Both the position numbers and the translations under genes were made by a program. The notes below the pieces were generated by a model. It worked only from the letters and a program-made list of their open reading frames with translations. It was not told the DNA's origin and searched no databases. Of a stretch of 64,000 nt of DNA, positions 17,622 to 24,947 are shown piece by piece; within the stretch, counting starts at the first letter, position 1, and the number at the start of each line of letters is the position of its first letter. The stretch lies in the NCBI GenBank assembly GCA_023388515.1, contig JAEWGD010000006.1:62001-126000 (forward strand), read 5' to 3'. Origin of the DNA: Bacillota bacterium. GTDB taxonomy: Bacteria; Bacillota; Clostridia; Oscillospirales; Ruminococcaceae.

Positions 17622-18209
17622 ATGGTTATAATAAATATATTGTTTGCGTCACTGATTTCAAATATTATTTTCTCAAAATCATTGGGAATTAGCACAATAT
17701 TAATCGCATCAAAAAATAAGACGAATTTAATAAGATTAAGCTTTGTTATAACTTTTTTTACAACTGTTGGCTCAATGTTAACTTATTTTACAGACAAAGT
17801 TATCTTTAAAAATAATTATGAGTCAATGCTTAGACCTCTCGTTTACATAATTATTATATCAATAATTTATATTTTAAGCCTTTTATTATTAAGAGTAATA
17901 AGCGAAAACTTTTTTAATAAACTAAAAAAATATATCCATATTTCAGCATTCAATTGCGTTGTACTTGGTGCATTGATGATAAGTTCAAGTTTAAATCAGT
18001 CTAATTTAAACTCTGGAGTATCGTTTATTGACTATGTTATGATGGGATTTAAGTCGGGAATGGGATTTTTGGTTGCAGCATATATTTTAAAAATAGCTCA
18101 TGTAAAGCTTGATTCTGAAGAAGTCCCGAAAAGCTTTAGGGGATATCCGTTACTTATGATATATATAGGGATAATTTCAATGGCATTGTATGGGATTAGC
18201 GTTATATAA
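17622..18209 (+). CDS. RnfA/NqrE-like membrane protein with one of two cluster cysteines
   Basis: A 195-residue, six-helix protein, 15 bases downstream of the RnfE-like gene, behind AAGGGGG. It matches RnfA at SNIIFSKSLGIS near the start, FNCVVLGAL (110-118) in the middle and EVPKSFRGYPLLMIYIG near the end. The second cluster cysteine, Cys112 in FNCVVLG, is kept. The first, normally LGICPF, is Ser24 in LGISTIL. With the RnfE-like neighbour, three of the four expected intramembrane cysteines are gone. RnfB, RnfC and RnfG genes do not follow; the next gene is a glycoside-hydrolase-like protein. Confidence 0.75.
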   Translation: MVIINILFASLISNIIFSKSLGISTILIASKNKTNLIRLSFVITFFTTVGSMLTYFTDKVIFKNNYESMLRPLVYIIIISIIYILSLLLLRVISENFFNKLKKYIHISAFNCVVLGALMISSSLNQSNLNSGVSFIDYVMMGFKSGMGFLVAAYILKIAHVKLDSEEVPKSFRGYPLLMIYIGIISMALYGISVI

Positions 18210-18278
18210 TTACATAGACAAAAACAGAAATGAAACATCCTAGATGAAAGAATATGTGCATAAGGGAGCAATAATAAA

Positions 18279-19502
18279 ATGAAAAGGAACAAAGGGATAA
18301 GGATATATAAATCAAAAGTGAAAAGGAGAGGGAAGCGTCATAGTAAGTTCAAAAGCGTTATGTCTATTGCGCTTACGATAGTTATAGCATTAGGATTAGC
18401 TTTCTTAGGATATAGTGCGGGAGCACCAATTCTTGATTATTTTAAAAATAAAGATAATTATTCATCAGGTACAAGTGAGTTCATTCCTTCAGGTGGTGAA
18501 ACATCAAACGCAAATAGTAGCGATAGTTCTGAGATACCTAATGAGTCAGCAGTGGAAAGTAATCAGCCTATTGTTAACACAAAAAATAACTTTTTTGCAT
18601 ATACACTTACCGTAGATGATTTAAGTAGTAAAACTAAACTTAGCAATAGTTTATCTAGTATTAAAACGAATACTAGTGCTACAGCAGTAGTTGTTCCATT
18701 GAGGTCCAGTGGTGGATATTTGAATTATGCCTCAACTATTGCGGATGCTATGACGGCAGGAGCAGTTAATTCAACAATCTCACTTGATGAAATTGTTGAT
18801 GAAATAAAGACACAGGGCTTGAAACCTATTGCAGAAATAAGTGCTTTGGCAGATAATATTTACCCTAGAATGTATGGTGATACAGCATACAGGTTTGAAA
18901 ATCAAGAGACTTTGTGGCTAGATAACAGCCCAAGTAACGGTGGAAAACCATGGATGTCAGCATTTAGTGCAGGAACAAAGTCATACTTATCCAGAATTAC
19001 TGCTGAAATTTCTCTTGCAGGTTTTGATGAAATTATATGCAAAGATATATCTTTCCCATTATTCAGAAGCTCTGACTTAGGCTATGTAGGAAGTATGGTT
19101 AAAAGTGAAACGAGATACCTTGCATTGGTTGATGTGGCAAACCAAATAATTAGTACTGCACAACAAAACAATTCAAATATTATGATTGAGGAATCAGCAG
19201 TAAAAATTATAAATGGAACAAGTGAAATCTATAAGCCAGATGAAATAGAAAATGCAGTTTTTATTGCAAAAATAAGTCTTGATGAAGCAGGAAATACTAT
19301 GCCTAAAGCCAATGGAGAGGTTTCTTTAGCAGAGGGTAGTAATGTAGATAAAGTTAAAATAATTCTAGGTGAGTTGAAGATAGTTTTTGGCAATAAAAAA
19401 GTTGTTCCTTTAATAATTTCAAATGAATTTACAGAAGAGGAATTTACTATATTATTATCAGAATTATCAGATGGTGGATATAATTCATATATTATAGAAT
19501 AG
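18279..19502 (+). CDS. Membrane-anchored putative glycoside hydrolase (DUF4015-like)
   Basis: A 407-residue protein with a very basic N-terminus, one membrane helix (about residues 28-45, SIALTIVIALGLAFLGYSAG), a Ser/Asn/Glu-rich linker (about 60-95) and an external domain. The domain begins with ATAVVVPLRSSGGYLNYAS, which recalls the first strand of DUF4015 putative glycoside hydrolases (AVVVDVKDDSGYLTY-like), continues with an ALADNIYPRM element and ends NSYIIE. It is probably a TIM-barrel enzyme working outside the membrane, but I cannot identify catalytic acids with confidence. It lies 69 bases after the RnfA-like gene and before a strong terminator, so it may belong to that transcript. 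Confidence 0.6.
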   Translation: MKRNKGIRIYKSKVKRRGKRHSKFKSVMSIALTIVIALGLAFLGYSAGAPILDYFKNKDNYSSGTSEFIPSGGETSNANSSDSSEIPNESAVESNQPIVNTKNNFFAYTLTVDDLSSKTKLSNSLSSIKTNTSATAVVVPLRSSGGYLNYASTIADAMTAGAVNSTISLDEIVDEIKTQGLKPIAEISALADNIYPRMYGDTAYRFENQETLWLDNSPSNGGKPWMSAFSAGTKSYLSRITAEISLAGFDEIICKDISFPLFRSSDLGYVGSMVKSETRYLALVDVANQIISTAQQNNSNIMIEESAVKIINGTSEIYKPDEIENAVFIAKISLDEAGNTMPKANGEVSLAEGSNVDKVKIILGELKIVFGNKKVVPLIISNEFTEEEFTILLSELSDGGYNSYIIE

Positions 19503-19504
19503 TC

Positions 19505-19540
19505 AAAAAGGGATGCTCAGTTGCATCCCTTTTTTATTTT
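19505..19540 (+). terminator. Intrinsic terminator after the glycoside-hydrolase-like gene
   Basis: AAAAAGGGATGC (19505-19516) pairs with GCATCCCTTTTT (19523-19534) around a six-base loop and is followed by a T-rich tract. Confidence 0.9.
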
Positions 19541-19549
19541 TAATACAAT

Positions 19550-19581
19550 AAAGGTGTTCTGCATTACTACAGAACACCTTT
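19550..19581 (-). terminator. Terminator of the ribosomal-protein operon
   Basis: AAAGGTGTTCTG (19550-19561) pairs with CAGAACACCTTT (19570-19581). It lies 28 bases past the rplA stop on the minus strand. The T-tract beyond it is interrupted, so termination strength is uncertain. Confidence 0.65.
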
Positions 19582-19608
19582 TATCAGTGGTAAATTTAAT
19601 ATATAAAA

Positions 19609-20304
19609 TTAAGCACCAAATTTGCTTGTTGATACAGAAATACCTACACCCATTGTTGATGTAACAACACATGATTTAACGTAAGTTCCCTTAGCAGCAG
19701 AAGGCTTAGCCTTAATAACTGCTTCAATAAGTGTTGTAAAGTTTTCATCAAGTTTTTCTGAACCGAAAGAAGCCTTACCAATAGGGCAGTGAATAATGTT
19801 AGTTTTGTCAAGACGATACTCAATCTTACCAGCCTTAGCTTCAGCAACAGCCTTAGCAACGTCAGGAGAAACAGTACCAGCCTTTGGGTTTGGCATCAAG
19901 CCACGAGGACCTAAAACCTTACCAAGACGACCAACAAGTCCCATCATATCAGGAGAAGCAACAACAAGATCAAAATCCATCCAGTTTTCCTTCATGATTT
20001 TGTCAACCAAGTCTTGTCCACCTACATATTCAGCACCAGCAGCCTTTGCTTCCTCATACTTATCTTCTTTACAGAATACACAAATTCTTACATTTTTACC
20101 TGTACCATTTGGTAATACAACAGCACCACGAACCTGTTGGTCAGCATGCCTTGAGTCAACACCCAAACGAATATGAGCCTCAACAGTTTCATCGAACTTA
20201 GCCTTAGCATTCTTACAAACTAAATCAAGTGCCTCATTAGAATCATATTGTTTTAAACGATCAACAGTTTTTAGACTGTCAACATATTTTTTGCCATGTT
20301 TCAT
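19609..20304 (-). CDS. rplA: 50S ribosomal protein L1
   Basis: L1 binds 23S rRNA at the mobile L1 stalk and helps release deacylated tRNA. It also represses its own mRNA in many bacteria. The 231 residues are of normal length and include the signature [28 protein letters not shown]. The ATG is preceded by AGAGGAGGA. It is the last gene of rpmG-secE-nusG-rplK-rplA; rplJ and rplL, which often follow, are absent here. A candidate L1-binding site lies just upstream, in the 166-base rplK-rplA spacer. Confidence 0.97.
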   Translation of the reverse strand: MKHGKKYVDSLKTVDRLKQYDSNEALDLVCKNAKAKFDETVEAHIRLGVDSRHADQQVRGAVVLPNGTGKNVRICVFCKEDKYEEAKAAGAEYVGGQDLVDKIMKENWMDFDLVVASPDMMGLVGRLGKVLGPRGLMPNPKAGTVSPDVAKAVAEAKAGKIEYRLDKTNIIHCPIGKASFGSEKLDENFTTLIEAVIKAKPSAAKGTYVKSCVVTSTMGVGISVSTSKFGA

Positions 20305-20322
20305 TAATTATCCTCCTCTTAA

Positions 20323-20385
20323 GTGGTAATACTGAAATGCTAAATAAAAGAAACGCATAACAGTTAACGGAAATATCCTCCCACC
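20323..20385 (-). promoter_or_regulatory. Candidate L1-binding mRNA element in the rplK-rplA spacer
   Basis: On the minus strand the spacer contains GGTGGGAG (complement of 20378-20385) and, 3' to it, TACCAC (ending at 20323). These are the two conserved strands by which L1 recognises 23S rRNA. Between them ACTG-TT-ATGC and GCAT-TT-CAGT can pair as a stem. The element ends about ten bases upstream of the rplA ribosome-binding site, so L1 bound here could block translation of its own gene. Confidence 0.65.
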
Positions 20386-20470
20386 ATTTAGACAATGCAC
20401 AATCATAAATTACAATTATGTAATAAGATTAGCAAAGTAAATAAATAGGCATTATATTTTATTTTTAAGG

Positions 20471-20896
20471 TTAGTCAACGACTACGATACCCATAGAACG
20501 AGCAGAACCTTCAATCATGCTCATAGCAGATTCGATACTGCTAGCATTAAGATCTTGCATCTTTGTTTCTGCAATTTTTCTTACTTGTTCTTTAGTGATA
20601 TTTGCAACCTTAGTTTTGTTAGGAACACCAGAACCGCTTTCAATACCGCAAGCCTTTTTAATAAGAACTGCAGCAGGTGGGGTTTTAGTGATGAAAGAGA
20701 AAGAACGGTCTGCGAAAACAGTAATAACAACTGGAATAATCAAACCAATATCGTTCTTTGTGCGTTCATTAAATTCCTTAGTAAAAGCCATGATATTAAC
20801 ACCATGTTGACCTAATGCAGGACCAACTGGTGGAGCAGGTGTTGCTTTACCTGCAGGGATTTGTAGTTTTATAAAACCTACTACTTTTTGTGCCAT
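20471..20896 (-). CDS. rplK: 50S ribosomal protein L11
   Basis: L11 forms the base of the GTPase-associated stalk on 23S rRNA and is needed for RelA activation. I chose the ATG at 20896, preceded by GGAGGTGCAAAAGC, which gives 141 residues, the standard length; the longer open frame runs into the leader. The N-terminus [21 protein letters not shown] and the following [12 protein letters not shown] are diagnostic, and the C-terminus reads GSARSMGI(V). A candidate L1-binding site sits directly upstream of its ribosome-binding site. Confidence 0.97.
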   Translation of the reverse strand: MAQKVVGFIKLQIPAGKATPAPPVGPALGQHGVNIMAFTKEFNERTKNDIGLIIPVVITVFADRSFSFITKTPPAAVLIKKACGIESGSGVPNKTKVANITKEQVRKIAETKMQDLNASSIESAMSMIEGSARSMGIVVVD

Positions 20897-20919
20897 GCTT
20901 TTGCACCTCCATAAAAAAT

Positions 20920-20957
20920 GTGGTAAATGGCGAGATAATGTAAATATCTCTCCCACC
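20920..20957 (-). promoter_or_regulatory. Candidate L1-binding mRNA element upstream of rplK
   Basis: On the minus strand GGTGGGAG (complement of 20950-20957) is followed by a GAGATA/TATCTC hairpin and then ATTTACCAC (ending at 20920). This reproduces the two conserved strands, GGUGGGAG and AUACCAC, of the 23S rRNA L1 site with a short closing helix. It lies about ten bases ahead of the rplK GGAGG, as expected for autogenous control of the rplK-rplA pair by L1. Confidence 0.7.
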
Positions 20958-20986
20958 GCAAGCAAATTTTTTGCAAGCGTAAATGT

Positions 20987-21514
20987 TTAAAAATTGTCCA
21001 ATTTAATAACTTGATTAAGAGCAAGAGTAGCTGGAGTATCACGACCAAACATAGAAATAAGGAGATCAACAGTACCATCATCAATATTAATCTTCTGAAC
21101 AGTACCAACAAAGCCATCCATAGCAGTGCCAGAAACCTTTATACGGTCACCAACAGCAAAGTTAACTTCCACTCTTGACAAATCTACTCCAAGAGCCTCT
21201 ACTTCTTTTTCAGTCAAGGGAGTTGGTTCAGAAGCAGGTCCTACGAAACCAGTAACACCCCTTGTATTCCTGACAACATACCAAGAATCATCGGTATAAA
21301 CCATTTTAATAAGAACGTAGCTAGGGAAAATTTTTCTTTCTACTTCTTTGGTTTTATTATCAGTAATTTCAGTTACCTTTTCAGTAGGAACACGAACTTC
21401 TTGAATTAAATCTTGAAGTTTTCTGTTTTCAACTACCTTTTCGATATTTTGAGCTACTTTATTTTCGTAACCTGAATATGTGTGGATAACATACCACTTT
21501 GCTACATCTGACAT
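20987..21514 (-). CDS. nusG: Transcription termination/antitermination factor NusG
   Basis: NusG binds the RNA polymerase clamp and couples transcription to translation or to pausing. The 175 residues show the NGN domain starting AKWYVIHTYSGYENKVA, with FPSYVLIKM and VRNTRGVTGFVG. The C-terminal KOW domain follows (VGDRIKVSGTAMDGFVGTV). It sits in the classic secE-nusG-rplK order, and AGGAGGAAG precedes the start. Confidence 0.97.
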   Translation of the reverse strand: MSDVAKWYVIHTYSGYENKVAQNIEKVVENRKLQDLIQEVRVPTEKVTEITDNKTKEVERKIFPSYVLIKMVYTDDSWYVVRNTRGVTGFVGPASEPTPLTEKEVEALGVDLSRVEVNFAVGDRIKVSGTAMDGFVGTVQKINIDDGTVDLLISMFGRDTPATLALNQVIKLDNF

Positions 21515-21542
21515 CTATCTTCCTCCTTGCATTAATAAGAAT

Positions 21543-21812
21543 TTAGCCTTGATTTAAGATTAATCTAAGGAGTGCTAAAAGACCAGTATCTAAACCAAAA
21601 ATAAACAACATTAAAAGCCCAGAGAAAGCTAAAACAACTAGGGTATTATTAAATACTTGTTTTTTTGTTGGCCAAACAACCTTTTTAAATTCGCTTTTCA
21701 AGTCCTTAAAGTATTTAACGAACTTTCTTCCAAACGAATTCTTTTTGTCTTTTGAAGATTTAGCAGAGGCTTTTTTGCTATTAGTTTTCTCGCTTACATT
21801 TTCTTTAGACAT
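21543..21812 (-). CDS. secE: Preprotein translocase subunit SecE
   Basis: SecE stabilises the SecYEG channel. The 89-residue single-helix form is typical of Gram-positive bacteria: a Lys/Ser-rich cytoplasmic extension of about 30 residues, the amphipathic surface segment KYFKDLKSEFKKVVWPTKKQ, and one membrane helix (LVVLAFSGLLMLFIFGL). It lies 28 bases upstream of nusG, as in most bacteria. Confidence 0.95.
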   Translation of the reverse strand: MSKENVSEKTNSKKASAKSSKDKKNSFGRKFVKYFKDLKSEFKKVVWPTKKQVFNNTLVVLAFSGLLMLFIFGLDTGLLALLRLILNQG

Positions 21813-21825
21813 AAGTTACCTCCGC

Positions 21826-21975
21826 TTACTTAGTTTCCCTGTGTAGCGTATGCTTTTTACAGAACTTACAGTGCTTTTGCATTTCAAGTCTGTCAGGGTC
21901 ATTTTTCTTATTCTTCTTTGTGTTGTAATTGCGTTGCTTGCATTCCGTACAAGCGATAGTGATTTTTACTCTCAT
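21826..21975 (-). CDS. rpmG: 50S ribosomal protein L33
   Basis: The 49-residue protein has the zinc-binding form of L33, with CTEC and CKFC pairs, and ends KHTLHRETK. The ATG at 21975 follows AGGAGGTGCC. The frame stays open upstream to 22086 but that part lies in the leader and is not L33-like. It is the first gene of the operon with secE, nusG, rplK and rplA. Confidence 0.95.
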   Translation of the reverse strand: MRVKITIACTECKQRNYNTKKNKKNDPDRLEMQKHCKFCKKHTLHRETK

Positions 21976-22135
21976 ATCGGCACCTCCTGACGAAAGATTC
22001 TTTCGGATAATCCGAAAGCTAGAGCTGTTTGCCTCCCTCAAAATAATAAGAAGTCTTGCAGTTTTGAGTAGAAATGTAGAAGCCATAAGCTACTAAAAAC
22101 GAGCAAAAAAATAGACCTCCAAAAGAGGTATTTCA

Positions 22136-22165
22136 AGTATATCATACTTTATTCCAAAATGTCAA
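22136..22165 (-). promoter_or_regulatory. Sigma-A-type promoter of the rpmG-secE-nusG-rplKA operon
   Basis: On the minus strand: consensus TTGACA (complement of 22160-22165), an 18-base spacer and TATACT (complement of 22136-22141). Confidence 0.75.
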
Positions 22166-22357
22166 GTATTTTTCAAATAATTTTTATAACGAAAATTAAT
22201 AAGTAAATTTAACTGAATTATTCATTTACTTAATAATAGTATCATATAGTATAGAAAAGGTCAAGTAAAAAAAGTTATACATTATATACTTCACATATCA
22301 CTTAGAAATCATCACATTTTTTTATTTTATTTTTAGCTAAAATAAATAAAAAAATGC

Positions 22358-22386
22358 TTGCAGGATTTTATGGAATGTGTTATACT
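22358..22386 (+). promoter_or_regulatory. Sigma-A-type promoter for ddl
   Basis: TTGCAG (22358-22363), a 17-base spacer containing TG one base before the -10, and TATACT (22381-22386). Confidence 0.65.
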
Positions 22387-22442
22387 GTATTGATTAGTTG
22401 AGGTATATTATTAATTTATTGTTTTAAAGGAGCTTTTTTTCT

Positions 22443-23510
22443 ATGTCTAAAATTAAAGTTGCAGTAATTTTCGGTGGAGTTTCAAACGAACATGATGTAT
22501 CACTTGTTTCAGCAACAAATGTTATTGAAAATATACCTAAAGATAAATATGAGGTCATTTGTATTGGAATAACAAAAAAAGGCAGATGGCTTTATTATCC
22601 CGGAGCAGTTTCAAGTATAGCGTCAGGAGAGTGGGAGAGAAATCCTGACTGTGCAATGGCTGTTTTATCCCCAGATACTATTCATAAGGGGATTATTACC
22701 ATTGAAAATGGGGAATCAACAATTAGAAAGATTGATGTAGTATTTCCTGTTTTACATGGAAAGAATGGCGAAGATGGCACGATACAGGGTTTGCTAGATT
22801 TGGCAAAAATTCCATATGTAGGATGTGGACTACTTGCGTCAGCTGCTTGCATGGATAAGGCTCATGCTCATACTATGCTTGACTACAATGGTATAAGGAC
22901 TGCTAAGTGGAGGATGATTCCGTTAAGGGATATTAGTAATCTTGATGAGGTTTGTGCGAAAATAGGCGATGAATTGGGATTCCCGTTGTTTGTGAAGCCT
23001 GCAAATTGTGGTTCTTCAATAGGAATAAATAAGGCAACAAATTTTGAAACACTTAAAGAGGCGGTTAAACTTTCTTTTTCTCATGATAAGAAGGTTATTG
23101 TTGAGGAATTTATAAATGGCAAGGAACTTGAGGTTGCCGTATTTGGTTATGATAATCCATTTGCTTCGTTTGTAGGTGAGATTGAGTCTTGTAATGACTT
23201 TTATGATTTTGACGCTAAGTATGTTGCTGAATCATCTAAGTTGTATATTCCTGCAAGAATTGATGATGATAAAGCAAAAAAAATAAGAGAGATTGCTGTT
23301 GAAGCGTATAAAGTGATGGGTTGTAAAGGGCTTTCAAGGGTTGATTTTTTCCTTGATGATAATGGTGAAATTATTTTGAATGAGATAAACACAATGCCTG
23401 GATTTACACCTATTAGTATGTATCCAAAACTTATGAATGACGTTGGAATGTCGTATTCATATCTACTTGATAAACTTATTGAACAAGCTATTGATAATTC
23501 AGATAGGTAA
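22443..23510 (+). CDS. ddl: D-alanine--D-alanine ligase
   Basis: An ATP-grasp enzyme that makes D-Ala-D-Ala for the peptidoglycan stem peptide. The 355 residues include FGGVSNEHDVSLVSA at the N-terminus, FPVLHGKNGEDGTIQGLL, FVKPANCGSSIGINKA and the metal-binding LNEINTMPGFTPIS. The omega-loop reads NDFYDFDAKY, as in D-Ala-D-Ala-forming enzymes. The His-containing loop of VanA-type D-lactate ligases is absent, so a vancomycin-sensitive terminus is expected. AAAGGAG precedes the ATG. murI follows within 80 bases. Confidence 0.95.
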   Translation: MSKIKVAVIFGGVSNEHDVSLVSATNVIENIPKDKYEVICIGITKKGRWLYYPGAVSSIASGEWERNPDCAMAVLSPDTIHKGIITIENGESTIRKIDVVFPVLHGKNGEDGTIQGLLDLAKIPYVGCGLLASAACMDKAHAHTMLDYNGIRTAKWRMIPLRDISNLDEVCAKIGDELGFPLFVKPANCGSSIGINKATNFETLKEAVKLSFSHDKKVIVEEFINGKELEVAVFGYDNPFASFVGEIESCNDFYDFDAKYVAESSKLYIPARIDDDKAKKIREIAVEAYKVMGCKGLSRVDFFLDDNGEIILNEINTMPGFTPISMYPKLMNDVGMSYSYLLDKLIEQAIDNSDR

Positions 23511-23587
23511 TGAAATTGACAAAATTAATACAAATTCATTAAGTAAAGGGTTTGTTGATAAAGGGGTTTGTGAATGCAGTGGAGAAT

Positions 23588-24397
23588 ATGAGGGACTTAG
23601 CTATTGGAGTTTTTGATTCAGGGGTTGGCGGATTAACTGCTGTTAAAGAGCTTAATAATATACTACCAAATGAAAATATAATTTACTTTGGTGACACAGC
23701 AAGGCTTCCATATGGGAGCAGAAGTAAGGAAACGATACTTAAATATGCAAATGAAGATATAAGTTTTCTAAGACAGCATGGAATAAAAATGATAATCGCA
23801 GCTTGTGGCACTGTAAGCTCAGTTATGAATACAAAGCCTCTCGTGGAGGATATTCCTTTTACAGGGGTTCTATTGCCAGCAGTTCAGGCTGCTTGTGGTG
23901 CAACGGAGAATGGAAAAATTGGTGTTATCGGTACACAGGCAACAATAAAGAGTGGTAGTTATGGCAGAGCGATTAAAACAATAAGACCAAATTCTTTTGT
24001 AGTTGGGAAAGCTTGTCCATTGTTTGTGCCACTTGTTGAAAATGGATATACGGATAAAGATAATAAGATTGCAAGAATGGTTGTTGAAGAATATCTTGAG
24101 CCCATAAAGAATGAGGGAGTTGACACTCTTATTTTAGGATGCACTCACTATCCATTGCTGAAGGATATAATTGCTGATATTGTCGGCGAAGGAGTTACAC
24201 TTATTTCTTCTGGTGAGGAAGCAGCAAAGTTCGCTAATCTTTGTTTGCTTGAGCAAAATCTTTTAAATACTAGTAATAATATTGGTAAAAACACATTTTA
24301 TGTTAGCGATAGCGTTGAGATGTTTGAGGAGAATGCTAGGCAATTTTTAGGTCATGATGTTCATGGTGATGTTTTCAAGGTTGATATTAACTGTTAA
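23588..24397 (+). CDS. murI: Glutamate racemase
   Basis: This enzyme converts L- to D-glutamate for MurD, without cofactor, using two cysteines. Both are visible: Cys in IIAACGTVSS and Cys in ILGCTHYPLL. The N-terminus IGVFDSGVGGLTAVKEL and YFGDTARLPYGSRS are diagnostic. From the ATG at 23588 the protein has 269 residues, the usual length, but GGAG sits only three bases before it. The upstream in-frame starts GTG 23570/23579 or TTG 23552 are possible, so the exact start is uncertain. Confidence 0.95.
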   Translation: MRDLAIGVFDSGVGGLTAVKELNNILPNENIIYFGDTARLPYGSRSKETILKYANEDISFLRQHGIKMIIAACGTVSSVMNTKPLVEDIPFTGVLLPAVQAACGATENGKIGVIGTQATIKSGSYGRAIKTIRPNSFVVGKACPLFVPLVENGYTDKDNKIARMVVEEYLEPIKNEGVDTLILGCTHYPLLKDIIADIVGEGVTLISSGEEAAKFANLCLLEQNLLNTSNNIGKNTFYVSDSVEMFEENARQFLGHDVHGDVFKVDINC

Positions 24398-24462
24398 AAA
24401 AGAGGGAATTATACAGAAATGTTATAGTTTAAATATACACTTCTGTACAAAGGTGATTTGAT

Positions 24463-24891
24463 TTGAAAAAAAATGTTTTAATAGAGATGAAGAGCATACA
24501 GATTGTTTCGAATGATGAAAAATCCGAAATGGAACTAACGACAACGGGTACTTTTGATGAGAAAGATGGAGAGTATATAATTTCATATGAGGATTCAGAA
24601 GCGACAGGATTTGAAGGCTCAGTTACTGATATAACAGTAAAGGAAAACGAAATAGCGTCGATTATTAGGAGTGGAGCGTCAAGTTCAAACTTAATAATTG
24701 AGCATGGAAAAAAGCATTTTTGCCACTATGCGACGCCATTCGGTGAGTTTATTGTAGGAATTAATACTAAGAAGATTGAAAATAATTTGACTAGCGATGG
24801 TGGAATTCTTTATATGAAATATACGATTGATTTAAACTCAAGCTATATGTCAGATAATGAAATTATACTTAATATAAAAAACTTGAATTGA
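24463..24891 (+). CDS. DUF1934 (YwiB-like) beta-barrel protein
   Basis: A 142-residue protein starting at TTG (AAAGGTGA upstream). It has a strand-rich sequence with MELTTTGTFDEKDGEYIISYEDSEATG and a late GGILYMKYTIDLNS, characteristic of the DUF1934/YwiB family of small calycin-like barrels. The function is unknown. In Bacillus subtilis ywiB lies directly before argS, and the same order holds here, so the pairing is conserved. Confidence 0.8.
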   Translation: MKKNVLIEMKSIQIVSNDEKSEMELTTTGTFDEKDGEYIISYEDSEATGFEGSVTDITVKENEIASIIRSGASSSNLIIEHGKKHFCHYATPFGEFIVGINTKKIENNLTSDGGILYMKYTIDLNSSYMSDNEIILNIKNLN

Positions 24892-24947
24892 GTATGAATA
24901 AGGAAGTAAATATTAATCTACTTTATAATAAAGGGGAAAATATAAAA

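Larger units (their letters stand above)
21976..22442. other. Divergent intergenic region between rpmG and ddl
   Basis: These 467 bases hold the promoter and ~150-base leader of the minus-strand ribosomal operon and, further right, the ddl promoter. In the leader, CTTTCGGAT/ATCCGAAAG (22000-22018) forms a perfect hairpin close to the rpmG ribosome-binding site. ACCTC/GAGGT (22115-22129) forms a short hairpin followed on the minus strand by seven T's, right at the expected 5' end of the RNA. I see no gene here; 22170-22350 is AT-rich without clear structure. Confidence 0.6.

Noticed and set aside
21976..22086. In-frame extension of L33 by 37 codons.
   Set aside because: L33 is normally about 49 residues, and the ATG at 21975 has a strong ribosome-binding site; the extension lies in the structured leader.
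22443..23510. Possible VanA-type D-Ala-D-Lac ligase.
   Set aside because: The omega-loop has the FYDFDAKY form of D-Ala-D-Ala ligases, and no vanH/vanX genes are near.
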